DNA of 42,505 nt. Origin: Bacteroidota bacterium (lineage in GTDB: Bacteria > Bacteroidota > Rhodothermia > Rhodothermales > JAHQVL01). Made by a program: the position numbers and the translations under genes. Below the pieces are notes generated by a model, which was given only the letters and a program-made list of their open reading frames with translations, was not told the origin of the DNA and made no database searches. The DNA is taken from the NCBI GenBank assembly GCA_039111535.1, contig JBCCIM010000029.1:1-42505 (forward strand), written 5' to 3'. Each line of letters opens with the position of its first letter. The first letter of the stretch is position 1. Below, piece by piece: positions 34,842 to 42,429 of the stretch.

Positions 34842-36107
34842 ATGCGCATTCGTACCCGTCTGGCCCTCAGGGTGTCGCTCTTTGCCCTCTTTATTTCAGG
34901 CTTTCTCATTTTCAAGCCGGCGCCACAGGCATCTGTCGACTCAGGCATGCTTCCCTCGTCTGGACTCATCACCCTACCCGAAACCCCTGAACCCGCTCCT
35001 GTTGTTATCTACGACGAATTTGATTTCAGAGAAGACGCTTTTGATACGCAAACCTTTACTGTAAAGCGTAACCAGACCTTTTCGGACATGTTGTCTCCGT
35101 TTGGCATCTCTGGCAAAACCGTGCACGACCTCGCGGCCATGGCCAAACCGATGATGGACATCCGCAAAATCCGAGCGGGTAATTCCTACCGCATTTATGA
35201 TGCACCTGAAACCGAAGCGCCGGCTGACTTCCTTGTCTATCAGCGCAATCCGGTAGACTATATCGTTTTCGACCTCCAGGATTCACTCAACGTCTTCACC
35301 GGCGAACGGCCTGTGGTGAAGAAAGAGCGTCATGCACGTGGCGAAATCACCAGCTCGCTGTATGTCACGCTAACCGAGCAAGACGTCAACCCGATGCTTG
35401 CCATCGAACTGTCTGAGGTATTTGCCTGGCAGGTGGATTTCTACAGAATCATGAAAGGCGACCACTTCAGCGTCGTTTACGAAGAAGAATTTGTGGGCGA
35501 TAAATCGATTGGCGTAGCTGACGTCAAAGCGGCCAAGTTCCACCACAACGGCGAAGATTATTACGCGTTTCCTTACGAAGTGGATGGCCGGCTCGAGTAT
35601 TACGATGAAAACGGAAACAGCCTCCGCCGGCCGTTTCTACGGGCCCCGCTCCGGTATTCGCGCATCAGCAGCCGGTACTCACTCAGGAGATTTCACCCCG
35701 TCCAGAAGCGTTATAAAGCACACCTCGGTACCGACTATGCCGCACCAACGGGCACGCCTGTCCACGCAACAGCTGACGGGGTAGTTACGGAAGCCGGCTA
35801 TTCGAAATACAATGGGCGCTACGTGAAAGTCCGCCACAACAGCACCTACACCACCCAGTACCTGCATTTCTCAAAAATCGAGAAAGGCGTTAAGTCTGGC
35901 GTCAAGGTAAAACAGGGCGATGTGATTGGGTATGTTGGGAGTACCGGCCTCGCCACTGGCCCACACCTCTGCTACCGTTTCTGGAAAAATGGCAAACAGG
36001 TTGATGCCCTTCGCGAGAAGCTGCCAACAACCGTAGAGCCCATCAAAGACGAGTTAAGGGCTGAGTTTGAAGCGGTAATGACGACCTTGAAGCCGGCGCT
36101 GGATTAA
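34842..36107 (+). CDS. M23 family metallopeptidase (murein endopeptidase-like)
   Basis: Encodes 421 residues. An N-terminal membrane or signal segment (LALRVSLFALFISGFLIF) is followed by a LysM/OapA-like region at ~65-120 (FTVKRNQTFSDMLSPFGISGKTVHDLA). The M23 domain lies at ~285-400: HLGTDYAAPTGTPVHATADGVV with H294 and D298, YLHFSKI with H342, and GLATGPHLCYRFWKNGKQVD with H375. The last motif is normally HxH; here the second histidine, a zinc ligand, is cysteine (C377). Cysteine can also hold zinc, so activity is possible but uncertain. Expected role: cutting peptidoglycan cross-links in the periplasm. A hairpin followed by a T-rich stretch lies immediately downstream. Confidence 0.9.
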   Translation: MRIRTRLALRVSLFALFISGFLIFKPAPQASVDSGMLPSSGLITLPETPEPAPVVIYDEFDFREDAFDTQTFTVKRNQTFSDMLSPFGISGKTVHDLAAMAKPMMDIRKIRAGNSYRIYDAPETEAPADFLVYQRNPVDYIVFDLQDSLNVFTGERPVVKKERHARGEITSSLYVTLTEQDVNPMLAIELSEVFAWQVDFYRIMKGDHFSVVYEEEFVGDKSIGVADVKAAKFHHNGEDYYAFPYEVDGRLEYYDENGNSLRRPFLRAPLRYSRISSRYSLRRFHPVQKRYKAHLGTDYAAPTGTPVHATADGVVTEAGYSKYNGRYVKVRHNSTYTTQYLHFSKIEKGVKSGVKVKQGDVIGYVGSTGLATGPHLCYRFWKNGKQVDALREKLPTTVEPIKDELRAEFEAVMTTLKPALD

Positions 36108-36112
36108 ACGAA

Positions 36113-36191
36113 AATCGGCATTCTTGCGAATTAAGGGTTGTGTTTATTGCTGATTTTCGAGTGCCGAATGCCGATTGGTTTTCTTTCTTTT
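36113..36191 (+). terminator. Hairpin plus T-rich tail after the M23 gene
   Basis: AATCGGCATTC (36113-36123) pairs exactly with GAATGCCGATT (36166-36176). CGAAAATC (36109-36116) can alternatively pair with GATTTTCG (36152-36159). The tail GGTTTTCTTTCTTTT follows directly. The 11-bp arm shares its core with the 14-bp repeat unit in the array just downstream, so the terminator may be built from repeat DNA. Confidence 0.5.
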
Positions 36192-36282
36192 GCAATAGAC
36201 GCACACGAAAGCTTGACTATCGGTGCCGTAAGAGTACAAACCAAGAAAAAGCTGGATCTTGCTTCCAACCATTAATTCACAT

Positions 36283-36411
36283 CATTCGACAATCGGCATT
36301 CGACAATCGGCATTCGACAATCGGCATTCGACAATCGGCATTCGACAATCGGCATTCGACAATCGGCATTCGACATTCGACAATCGGCATTCGACAATCG
36401 GCATTCGACAA
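36283..36411. repeat. 14-bp tandem array CATTCGACAATCGG (8 full units plus partials)
   Basis: Six perfect units run from 36283 to 36366. A 7-base half unit (CATTCGA, 36367-36373) follows, then two perfect units (36374-36401) and a final partial (36402-36411). There are no spacers, so this is not CRISPR. The two halves, CATTCGA and CAATCGG, are alike at 5 of 7 positions, pointing to a heptamer origin. The array ends 9 bases from the stop of the acetyltransferase gene on the other strand. Two more units lie at 8371-8397. Confidence 0.95.
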
Positions 36412-36420
36412 CCATCTCCC

Positions 36421-36978
36421 CTATCTGGTCCATGCAAATACACAGGTATCTCGAAGTGAACCATCCATATGGCGGGCGTGATTGCGTAGCGTCCCCTCAT
36501 GGTTAAAACCGAGGCGTTCGGGTACAGCTTTGCTTCGCGCGTTATCGGCGCTCATTCTGATTTCAACCCGGTTCATATTGAGTTCTTCAGCGGCATAGCG
36601 GGTAATTTCTCGGACGGCCTCTGTCATGTAGCCCTTGCCGGTGTACAGTGTACAAAGCCAGTATCCTATTTCAACGCTCGGCACGGCCCAGTCTATGTCG
36701 TGCATCCCGCTGCATCCAATTAGCGTCTCCGTACCCTTCAGGAAGATATGCAGGCGATGATCAGTGCCTGCTGAAAAAGCAGTCACCGCATTGTTGCAGC
36801 TCTCCACGGAGTCTTCCAGGGTAGGCACTGACTTCGCCCAGGGCATCCAGACGCGAAGCTCTTCCAAACTTTTAGCAATGGCCTCCCGCAATGTGGCAGC
36901 ATCTCCTTGCTGTGGTGCCCGGATAAGCAGGCGTTCTGTTTCGAGTGCAAGCGTTATGGGTATTTCCTGATTCATCAT
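36421..36978 (-). CDS. GNAT family N-acetyltransferase (RimJ/RimL-like)
   Basis: Encodes 185 residues; two consecutive ATG codons (36978, 36975) could serve as start. It has the layout of ribosomal-protein-type acetyltransferases: LETERLLIRAPQQGDAATLREAI at the start, HRLHIFLKGTETLIGCSGMHDI, EIGYWLCTLYTGKGYMTEAVREI (acetyl-CoA site region) and NARSKAVPERLGFNHEGTLRN. Normally N-x-x-S-x-x-V/L-x-E-x-x-G-F is seen, and it is here as NARSKAVPERLGF. It transfers acetyl from acetyl-CoA to an amine; the substrate is unknown. Its start codon overlaps the stop of a relic T9SS sorting domain (ATGA), and its stop lies 9 bases from the 14-bp repeat array. Confidence 0.88.
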   Translation of the reverse strand: MMNQEIPITLALETERLLIRAPQQGDAATLREAIAKSLEELRVWMPWAKSVPTLEDSVESCNNAVTAFSAGTDHRLHIFLKGTETLIGCSGMHDIDWAVPSVEIGYWLCTLYTGKGYMTEAVREITRYAAEELNMNRVEIRMSADNARSKAVPERLGFNHEGTLRNHARHMDGSLRDTCVFAWTR

Positions 36979-37245
36979 GGGATCAATGACATAACACCTG
37001 TTCGGGTTTGGCCACCAGCTTCCAGGCGGTACAGATAGACACCGGAGGTAAGTCTTTTGTCATTAAATGTTGTTTGATGCGCCCCGGCAGATACCGTACG
37101 ATTGACCAGTACGCGTACCTCGCGCCCCATTACATCATACACTACCAGACAGACGGCATCTGCTTATGGCAAAGTGTAGCTTATAGTCGTTGTTGTACGA
37201 AACGGATTCGGGTAGTTGCGCGACAGCTCAAATGCATCGAGATCC
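36975..37245 (-). pseudogene. Relic of a T9SS C-terminal sorting domain (gene fragment)
   Basis: Reading the minus strand gives ADLDAFELSRNYPNPFRTTT, then TISYTLP, a TAA stop (37164-37166), then ADAVCLVVYDVMGREVRVLV, then NRTVSAGAHQTTFNDKRLTS and GVYLYRLEAGGQ, ending at TGA 36975-36977. This is a complete type A sorting domain (YPNPF, DVMGREV, GVYLYRL) with one nonsense codon, probably GAA to TAA. No export protein precedes it: the HAD gene ends about 50 bases upstream. So it is a leftover 3' end of a lost surface-protein gene. The frame is the same as that of the HAD gene across its TAG, likely by chance. Confidence 0.82.
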
Positions 37246-37274
37246 GCAATCCTCCAGCAGCAATCAAAGAATTT

Positions 37275-37323
37275 TAAAACCTTCAACCTGCAACCCTAAA
37301 CCAGTAACCGTAAATCCTCAACC
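37275..37323 (-). repeat. Heptamer tandem repeat (7 units) across the HAD gene end
   Basis: On the minus strand the heptamers are GGTTGAG, GATTTAC, GGTTACT, GGTTTAG, GGTTGCA, GGTTGAA, GGTTTTA. The first four encode the last codons and stop of the HAD protein (VEDLRLLV*). The remaining units lead into the T9SS relic. The type matches the heptamers at 8261-8288. Confidence 0.6.
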
Positions 37324-38006
37324 TGCGCTATAGCATACGCCGGCCCTTCGCCCTTCCCTATCCAGATGCCTGCAATGCCGGCTGCTTCTGCGCCACCGAT
37401 ATCGCGGCGGGCGCTATCACCAACCATAACACACGCAGATTTGGATACGCCAAGCGCTTCGATTGCTCGAAGAAAAGGCTTTGCAGACGGTTTAACGGAT
37501 CCGATATCTGAAGAATATATCTGAACGTCAAACAAGTCCAGTACGCCGGCGCGTTCAAGCTCAATAATCCACAGCGATTTTTCGGACCAGATGTCGGCAA
37601 CCACAGCAAGTTGATGGGTTTGCGCGAGTTGATGCAATACGTCTGCGTAGCTTTCGGGTATGTGGCCCAATTCATGCAGCGCAATAGTTTCTGCAATACG
37701 ATCCAACTCCGTTAGATCAAAGGCTGTAGTTTCAGGCAATATCCCGAGTACTGCTTTTACCGTTGGGAATTGATTGTGCCAAACGGGATCAGGGTAGCGA
37801 ATCTCCATATAGGCCAAACACGCTTCAATGGCCGTGCGAAGCGCCTCAGGTGTGAGCGCGCCGCCCCATTGTCGGTAGGTTGCGTGGTAGTCTTCTGCCG
37901 GCCCAAAACGGTCTTCGTTGAACATGAACGTACTGTTCATGTCGAGGAGAAGCGTTGTAAATTGGTCGATGATCCGCAATACTGTCTTGTCTGCGGATGC
38001 CGGCAT
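37296..38006 (-). CDS. HAD-superfamily hydrolase
   Basis: Encodes 236 residues. HAD motifs: motif I LLLDMNSTFMF (D22, N24, T26), a middle VVADIW segment as motif II, K in SDIGSVKPSAKPF (motif III), and MVGDSARRDIGGAEAAG (motif IV). The cap is helical (~35-120), as in C1-type HAD enzymes. In phosphatases motif I is D-x-D; here the second aspartate, which acts as acid/base, is asparagine, so activity may be altered or the substrate unusual. It has no signal peptide. Its ATG directly abuts the stop of the secreted hypothetical gene, so it belongs to the operon starting with the TPR gene. The last codons coincide with a heptamer repeat. Confidence 0.82.
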   Translation of the reverse strand: MPASADKTVLRIIDQFTTLLLDMNSTFMFNEDRFGPAEDYHATYRQWGGALTPEALRTAIEACLAYMEIRYPDPVWHNQFPTVKAVLGILPETTAFDLTELDRIAETIALHELGHIPESYADVLHQLAQTHQLAVVADIWSEKSLWIIELERAGVLDLFDVQIYSSDIGSVKPSAKPFLRAIEALGVSKSACVMVGDSARRDIGGAEAAGIAGIWIGKGEGPAYAIAQVEDLRLLV

Positions 38007-38780
38007 CTACTGCCCTTCTTCGTCTCTGCGTACCGCTTCTGCCGGCACTTTCAAGCCAGGGTCGTCGGGGATTTCCGGCATCCAGATGGTTTCTTCTATC
38101 TTCTTCGAGACAAAGAATACGTCAAACATTGTCGTATCGGAAATGATCAGCGAATCGTTGCGTACGACATAAAGCATATCATATGCGTTCACCGTGTCGG
38201 GCTGCGCCGGCGGTGGTGGTGTGTAGCGCAGTGATTGCTCGTCAAAATCCCACATCTGAAAAGAGAACGCTTCATCATCACGCTCAAACAAAATGCTGAT
38301 TGGCTGCTCGAGGTAGTTACGCTCCAGGGTGCGCAGTAAATCGTAAAGAATGGCTTGCTCGGCTTTTTTCTCGCTCGTGTTTGCCTGCGGATCCATTTCG
38401 GGATTATACACCTCAGCCGTTGCGTTGGCCCCATCATACTGGGTGTTCGCTTCCAATTGCCAGCTGTTCATCAGGTCCTGCACATCTGCCGGCAAAACCG
38501 GTGGCAGCTTGTGCGTCTCCATGGTTGGATGGACAACAACCACGTCATCCGGACCAAACCCATTGCTGGTGATGTCGATCACCTCGAGCATATCCGTGTC
38601 CTCTTCCGTGAGGATGATCAACGCGTCGAGCATGAACGTGATCAGTTGCGGCTCGTTGATTTGTACAACCGGACGCGTAACCTGGCTAAAATCTACCCGG
38701 CTGTCAGGTTGTGCCGTTGCCGGCAGCGCGAGGCAACCCAGCAAGGCAAAAGCAAACGTAAACTGGCTTAACTTTTTCAT
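38007..38780 (-). CDS. Secreted protein of unknown function
   Basis: Encodes 257 residues with a signal peptide (LSQFTFAFALLGCLALPATAQ). The mature part is acidic, with hydrophobic strands LITFMLDALIILTEEDTDMLEVID and SLIISDTTMFDVFFVSKK, and a proline-rich loop (YTPPPPAQPD). I do not recognise a domain. It starts 11 bases after the TPR lipoprotein gene and abuts the HAD gene, so it lies in the minus-strand cluster that includes the ExbD-like genes. It is likely a periplasmic part of the same machinery, by position only. Confidence 0.65.
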   Translation of the reverse strand: MKKLSQFTFAFALLGCLALPATAQPDSRVDFSQVTRPVVQINEPQLITFMLDALIILTEEDTDMLEVIDITSNGFGPDDVVVVHPTMETHKLPPVLPADVQDLMNSWQLEANTQYDGANATAEVYNPEMDPQANTSEKKAEQAILYDLLRTLERNYLEQPISILFERDDEAFSFQMWDFDEQSLRYTPPPPAQPDTVNAYDMLYVVRNDSLIISDTTMFDVFFVSKKIEETIWMPEIPDDPGLKVPAEAVRRDEEGQ

Positions 38781-38791
38781 TATTGCTGCGG

Positions 38792-40276
38792 CTACATGGC
38801 GCGGTATCGTTCGAGGTATTTGCGGGCCTGGTCAAAGTCGCCTTCCGTGCGATAGAAGGTCGCCAACAGACCGAACAATTCTTTTTGGTCTTCAGGCGTA
38901 AGCAGGTCCAGCTCCTGCATGGCTTCCTGCGCGCGCTCTTTCGCAATTTTCACGTTGCTACGTAGCAGTTTTGCGCTTTCGAGGTATGCGCGCGGCCGGC
39001 CTTCCCATGGGAATTGTACCGCCTGCTCCAAATACTTGAGCGCCGTGCGGTTGTCTCGCTTTTCGCCAAGGAAGACCATTGCCTGGTTAAAACAAATGGT
39101 CCCAAATGTATCGAAATATCGGCTATACGTTGAATCTACCGGTGCGCCGTTATCTGTCACCACCGTACGGCGAAGTAGCTGTAGCAACCGATCTGCAGCA
39201 ACGTCTCCTTTGCCCAGCTTGTACTGCACTGACGCAAGCCGCCACTCCGTCTCATCCAACGCTTTTGGGTTCTGGACGGCGCGCAAGAGCTGCTCGTATC
39301 CGCGTTCCGCTTCCGGTAACAGGTTACTTTGTTCAAGCCCGATTAGTGAGTCGCGCGCAAAGCTGGCAGAAAGGTTGCCGTTGTCCCAATTGATCCATTC
39401 CATCTCCCCTTTGATAAACGCAATTTCTTCAGCATCAGGTGCCAGCGACAACGCGCGGTCGTAGGCTGTAACTGCTGCGCCGGCATCACGTCGTAATACG
39501 TGCACGTCTGCCTGCCGGGATACGTATTGGTAGAGCAGCAGCGAATCTGCCGAAACCGGCTCATCCGTTGGCGTCAGGTCGTAAGTTTGCAAGTAGATTT
39601 CTTCTGCCCGTTCGTAGTTGTATGCCGCCTCGTTCCACTTGCTTGTCTGGTAGTAATTATTGGCTAGCGCGACGAACAAGTTGTGCTGATCAGGACGCAG
39701 GCGCGTGAGCTTCTCCAGCACATCGATCGATTCCTGGAATGCATTGGCACGGCCGAGGCGCTGCGCCTGCGCCGTGTAAACCCTTGCTAGCACAGATTGC
39801 GTTTGCAAATCGAATGGGTTGAGCTTGATGGCTTCTTCCAGCGATGTCTGGGCGCGGTTCAGCAAAGCTTCTTGCCGGCGCACAATGGTCATGCTATCCA
39901 GATCTGCCGATTGATTCAACTGAATCAGCTCTTTAAGCGGATTTACCGCCTGGTTAGCAGCGCGCAATGCGGCCTCTGCTGAAGCAGGATCAACGTTGCC
40001 AACGGAATCTTGCGACATCTCCAGATAAATCCACAAGGAATCGCTAAATGCAGAAATATCAATGCCGTCTTGCTTCTGACCAGCGGCAACTTCCTGGTCG
40101 GGGATTGACACAAAAGACGCTTGCGCAATAGAATCAGCAACAGCAGCTACAGCGCTATCAACACCGGCAGGAATAAACAACGCTTCGCTGTTGAGCGCTT
40201 CGTTTTTCAATCCACCAGAACCGGCACAGCCGGCGAGGCCTAAACAGAGGATAAATAAAAAGACAGAGGACTTCAT
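38792..40276 (-). CDS. TPR-repeat lipoprotein
   Basis: The ATG at 40276 gives 494 residues beginning with a clean lipoprotein signal (MKSSVFLFILCLGLAGCAGS, acylated C17); the in-frame extension further upstream is unlikely. The body has several tetratricopeptide-like helix pairs, for example LNPFDLQTQSVLARVYTAQA, LRPDQHNLFVALANNYYQTS, KWNEAAYNYERAEEIYLQTY and AVTAYDRALSLAPDAEEIAF, and a last pair ending DFDQARKYLERYRAM. TPR lipoproteins scaffold envelope complexes. It sits 110 bases after the TonB-like gene and 11 before the secreted hypothetical, in one transcriptional direction. Confidence 0.85.
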   Translation of the reverse strand: MKSSVFLFILCLGLAGCAGSGGLKNEALNSEALFIPAGVDSAVAAVADSIAQASFVSIPDQEVAAGQKQDGIDISAFSDSLWIYLEMSQDSVGNVDPASAEAALRAANQAVNPLKELIQLNQSADLDSMTIVRRQEALLNRAQTSLEEAIKLNPFDLQTQSVLARVYTAQAQRLGRANAFQESIDVLEKLTRLRPDQHNLFVALANNYYQTSKWNEAAYNYERAEEIYLQTYDLTPTDEPVSADSLLLYQYVSRQADVHVLRRDAGAAVTAYDRALSLAPDAEEIAFIKGEMEWINWDNGNLSASFARDSLIGLEQSNLLPEAERGYEQLLRAVQNPKALDETEWRLASVQYKLGKGDVAADRLLQLLRRTVVTDNGAPVDSTYSRYFDTFGTICFNQAMVFLGEKRDNRTALKYLEQAVQFPWEGRPRAYLESAKLLRSNVKIAKERAQEAMQELDLLTPEDQKELFGLLATFYRTEGDFDQARKYLERYRAM

Positions 40277-40386
40277 GGCAATATCAACAACACCTGGCGG
40301 TGTATGAGCGATGTATGGGATGCAGCGTTTTGTGCGGAAACGCCGGAACAGCATCAATCAGAAAAATGGGTCAAACGCAGAAGCTA

Positions 40387-41469
40387 TTAAATATCGTTTT
40401 TTGCGATCTCCCACCAGGAGAGGAACAGGGCGTAAAATTCTTTAGAGCGTTCGTCTGAAGCTGCGCTGCGCTTAGAATTGATCGCGGTGATGCCTTGCGC
40501 CGGCGTACGACCAACGCGGCCTTCGCGCAGGTAAGTACTCAGTTTTTGGAAACTCCGGTCGATGAGGTACGTGGCTTCGTCTGTATCTACCAGCACGATG
40601 TGCACTTCCATCAACCGCTCTTTACACATAAGAAAGAGTTCGTAGCGTTTGCCACCCAGGTCGAAGGAGGTAGCAGACGTAAGGAATGCATCCCGGTGCC
40701 GGACCAGCTTGCGGACGCCAACCGGCATTTCACCCGGATTTGCTTTCATCCATGCAATCAAATCCTGCACTTCCAGGTTCTCATAATCCGTGCCAAACGC
40801 GTCAAGTGACATCCGTTCAACATTAAAATCCGCAGATTCAGCTACAGCAGCCCGGCGGGTATTTTCGCCAACGACGTTTGTCGTGGTTGTGGATCCTGTG
40901 TTCTGACCAGGTGATACGGTACCACTCCCGCTCGCAATGGAAATCCCTCCCCCGTTATTCCCAGTCTGCGACTGCCGGTTGGCACGCCCGCGTGACGTCG
41001 GTACTGGCGCACCAAGGTTGTCCAGGCCATCGAGGCTCCCGAGTCCCTGCAAACCACCTGACGCGACTTCAATTTGTGGCGCATCGTTTTCGTTATCACG
41101 TTGGGCATTGCGGGCCGTTTCGTTGGCTGCGGCCGGCGCAAGGTCAACATCCAGCTCATCTGGAAAAAGCTGGTTGAGATCGAGCTGGTCCAGCGACTGG
41201 GTGCTGGCTTCAACAACCGTAGGCTCTACCGTTTCGGGTTCATTTTCGGGTACATCGGCATCATCCGGTGTTGATACAAATTCGGGCGTGACCACGGGCG
41301 GCGCAAAACTCGCCAGGTCTACTTCCCGAAAAATTTTGCGCGATGGCTTTTCGATGGAAAACGAGGCAAAAAGCAGACAGGCATAGCCAATTGCAACAAA
41401 TACAATGGTGCTCAAAAAGGCTTTGCCTCGCTGATGGATGCCGTCTTTCCTTGGTTCTGGCAGAATCAT
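40387..41469 (-). CDS. TonB-like single-span envelope protein with unrecognised C-terminal domain
   Basis: Encodes 360 residues. A short basic cytoplasmic N-terminus (LPEPRKDGIHQRGKA) leads to one membrane helix (FLSTIVFVAIGYACLLFASF), then EKPSRKIFREVDLASFAPPVV, which resembles the start of TonB-type proteins. Next is a long acidic and proline-bearing spacer (~50-130), a G/S/N-rich low-complexity stretch (~135-195) and a C-terminal domain (~210-360, MSLDAFGTDYENLEVQDLIAWM ... YELFLMCKERLMEVHIVLVD ... ALFLSWWEIAKNDI). The usual TonB C-terminal domain is not evident. Two ExbD-like genes are directly upstream, so it probably transmits energy from an ExbB/ExbD motor to an envelope partner (inference). 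Confidence 0.72.
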   Translation of the reverse strand: MILPEPRKDGIHQRGKAFLSTIVFVAIGYACLLFASFSIEKPSRKIFREVDLASFAPPVVTPEFVSTPDDADVPENEPETVEPTVVEASTQSLDQLDLNQLFPDELDVDLAPAAANETARNAQRDNENDAPQIEVASGGLQGLGSLDGLDNLGAPVPTSRGRANRQSQTGNNGGGISIASGSGTVSPGQNTGSTTTTNVVGENTRRAAVAESADFNVERMSLDAFGTDYENLEVQDLIAWMKANPGEMPVGVRKLVRHRDAFLTSATSFDLGGKRYELFLMCKERLMEVHIVLVDTDEATYLIDRSFQKLSTYLREGRVGRTPAQGITAINSKRSAASDERSKEFYALFLSWWEIAKNDI

Positions 41470-41532
41470 GATGTGTAAACGCTTGTTTGCCGGCTACGCC
41501 AGCTTGTTTGCTAATTTCTGTGCCCGGGTAGG

Positions 41533-41991
41533 CTAAGACTCCACCGTTGGTACTGTGGGTACGGGCGGATTGAAGACCGCTTCGGTGTTGATGTTTTTCT
41601 GAATCCCGAGGCGTTCGCAGACATCCAGTACATCGACCAGCTTTTGCATCGGAGAGGCCGGCGTAGGTTCAATCAGGATATTGAGCACTTGCTGGCGCGC
41701 ACTGTGCTGGGTATCCAGGGTCTGCAATACAAACTGTAGCTCCTCGGTAGAACTGATGCCCACATGAAGCTGGGTACGATCTGTAAGATCAATAACCTCG
41801 AAACGGCCATCTGATCCAATCGTTACCCCAAGGTGCACCTGGTCATCCTTTTGTTCGGGATCAGCCGGCTCGTCTGATTTGCCCGGTAAAGTCACCTGGG
41901 AAATCACCGTAATATCACTGATCATCAGAAAACCAAAGAGAATGATGAGCCCGAGATCAATAAATCTTAATAAGTAGCCTCGACGACGCAT
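41533..41991 (-). CDS. ExbD/TolR-like protein, paralogue B
   Basis: Encodes 152 residues. One N-terminal membrane helix, YLLRFIDLGLIILFGFLMIS, contains an aspartate (in RFIDLG) at the place of the conserved transmembrane Asp of ExbD/TolR that carries protons. The periplasmic part (QVHLGVTIGSDGRFEVIDL ... QQVLNILIEPTPASPMQKLVDVLDVCERLGI) has the ExbD/TolR pattern in which VLDVC...G corresponds to the last helix. It differs clearly from the neighbouring paralogue at 42031, 39 bases upstream in the transcript. The pair may form a hetero-oligomeric stator. Confidence 0.82.
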   Translation of the reverse strand: MRRRGYLLRFIDLGLIILFGFLMISDITVISQVTLPGKSDEPADPEQKDDQVHLGVTIGSDGRFEVIDLTDRTQLHVGISSTEELQFVLQTLDTQHSARQQVLNILIEPTPASPMQKLVDVLDVCERLGIQKNINTEAVFNPPVPTVPTVES

Positions 41992-42030
41992 GTAGTCTCA
42001 AGTCTGGATAATGAATAGGGAGCGTAAGAA

Positions 42031-42429
42031 TCAGGAGTCCTGCATTTTCAACTCAACTTCCAATGCTTTTGCAAGGCCGAGTTCATCACATAGCGCTGCA
42101 ACGGCAAATGCGTCTTTAGCAGAAGCATCTCTGCTGCTACGGATACGCACTTTGAGTGGCACATCGCCAAATGCTTGTTTGGTTGCTACGAGGTGATCTC
42201 TCAGCAAGTCAACTGAAGTAATCAGGACTGATTCGTCTTCAATGAGATAATTGCCTTCGGGTAAAACGCCGATGAATACCACTTCTTCGGTGTCCATCGA
42301 AACAGGCGCTGTTTCCGTACTTTCGGGCAGGTTGACTTCTGTATCCTGGAGGTTCGATATACTGATAAATCCAAAGAGGAGAATCAATACAACGTCTACA
42401 AAACGCAGAATGAATCCAGATGCGCGCAT
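42031..42429 (-). CDS. ExbD/TolR-like protein, paralogue A
   Basis: Encodes 132 residues from ATG 42429, chosen because MRASGFILRFVDVVLILLFG lines up with the start of paralogue B; a GTG at 42477 would add 16 residues. The TM aspartate is in RFVDVV. The periplasmic domain (EEVVFIGVLPEGNYLIEDESV ... VPLKVRIRSSRDASAKDAFAVAALCDELGL) fits ExbD/TolR. Upstream, the minus strand has a frame ending at a TAA at 42482-42484 (RCRHRAP*), which could be the tail of an ExbB/TolQ/MotA-type gene lying outside the window. Confidence 0.83.
   Translation of the reverse strand: MRASGFILRFVDVVLILLFGFISISNLQDTEVNLPESTETAPVSMDTEEVVFIGVLPEGNYLIEDESVLITSVDLLRDHLVATKQAFGDVPLKVRIRSSRDASAKDAFAVAALCDELGLAKALEVELKMQDS

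Noticed and set aside
36283-36411. Possible CRISPR array
   Set aside because: The 14-bp units are directly adjacent with no unique spacers, and no cas genes are present.
36259-36500. Open frames of STIGIRQSAFDNRH-type repeats on both strands
   Set aside because: By-products of the 14-bp array, whose sequence lacks stops in these frames; no start context or family resemblance.
37008-37277. Plus-strand 89-codon open frame
   Set aside because: It lies opposite the recognisable T9SS sorting-domain relic, which explains the sequence better.
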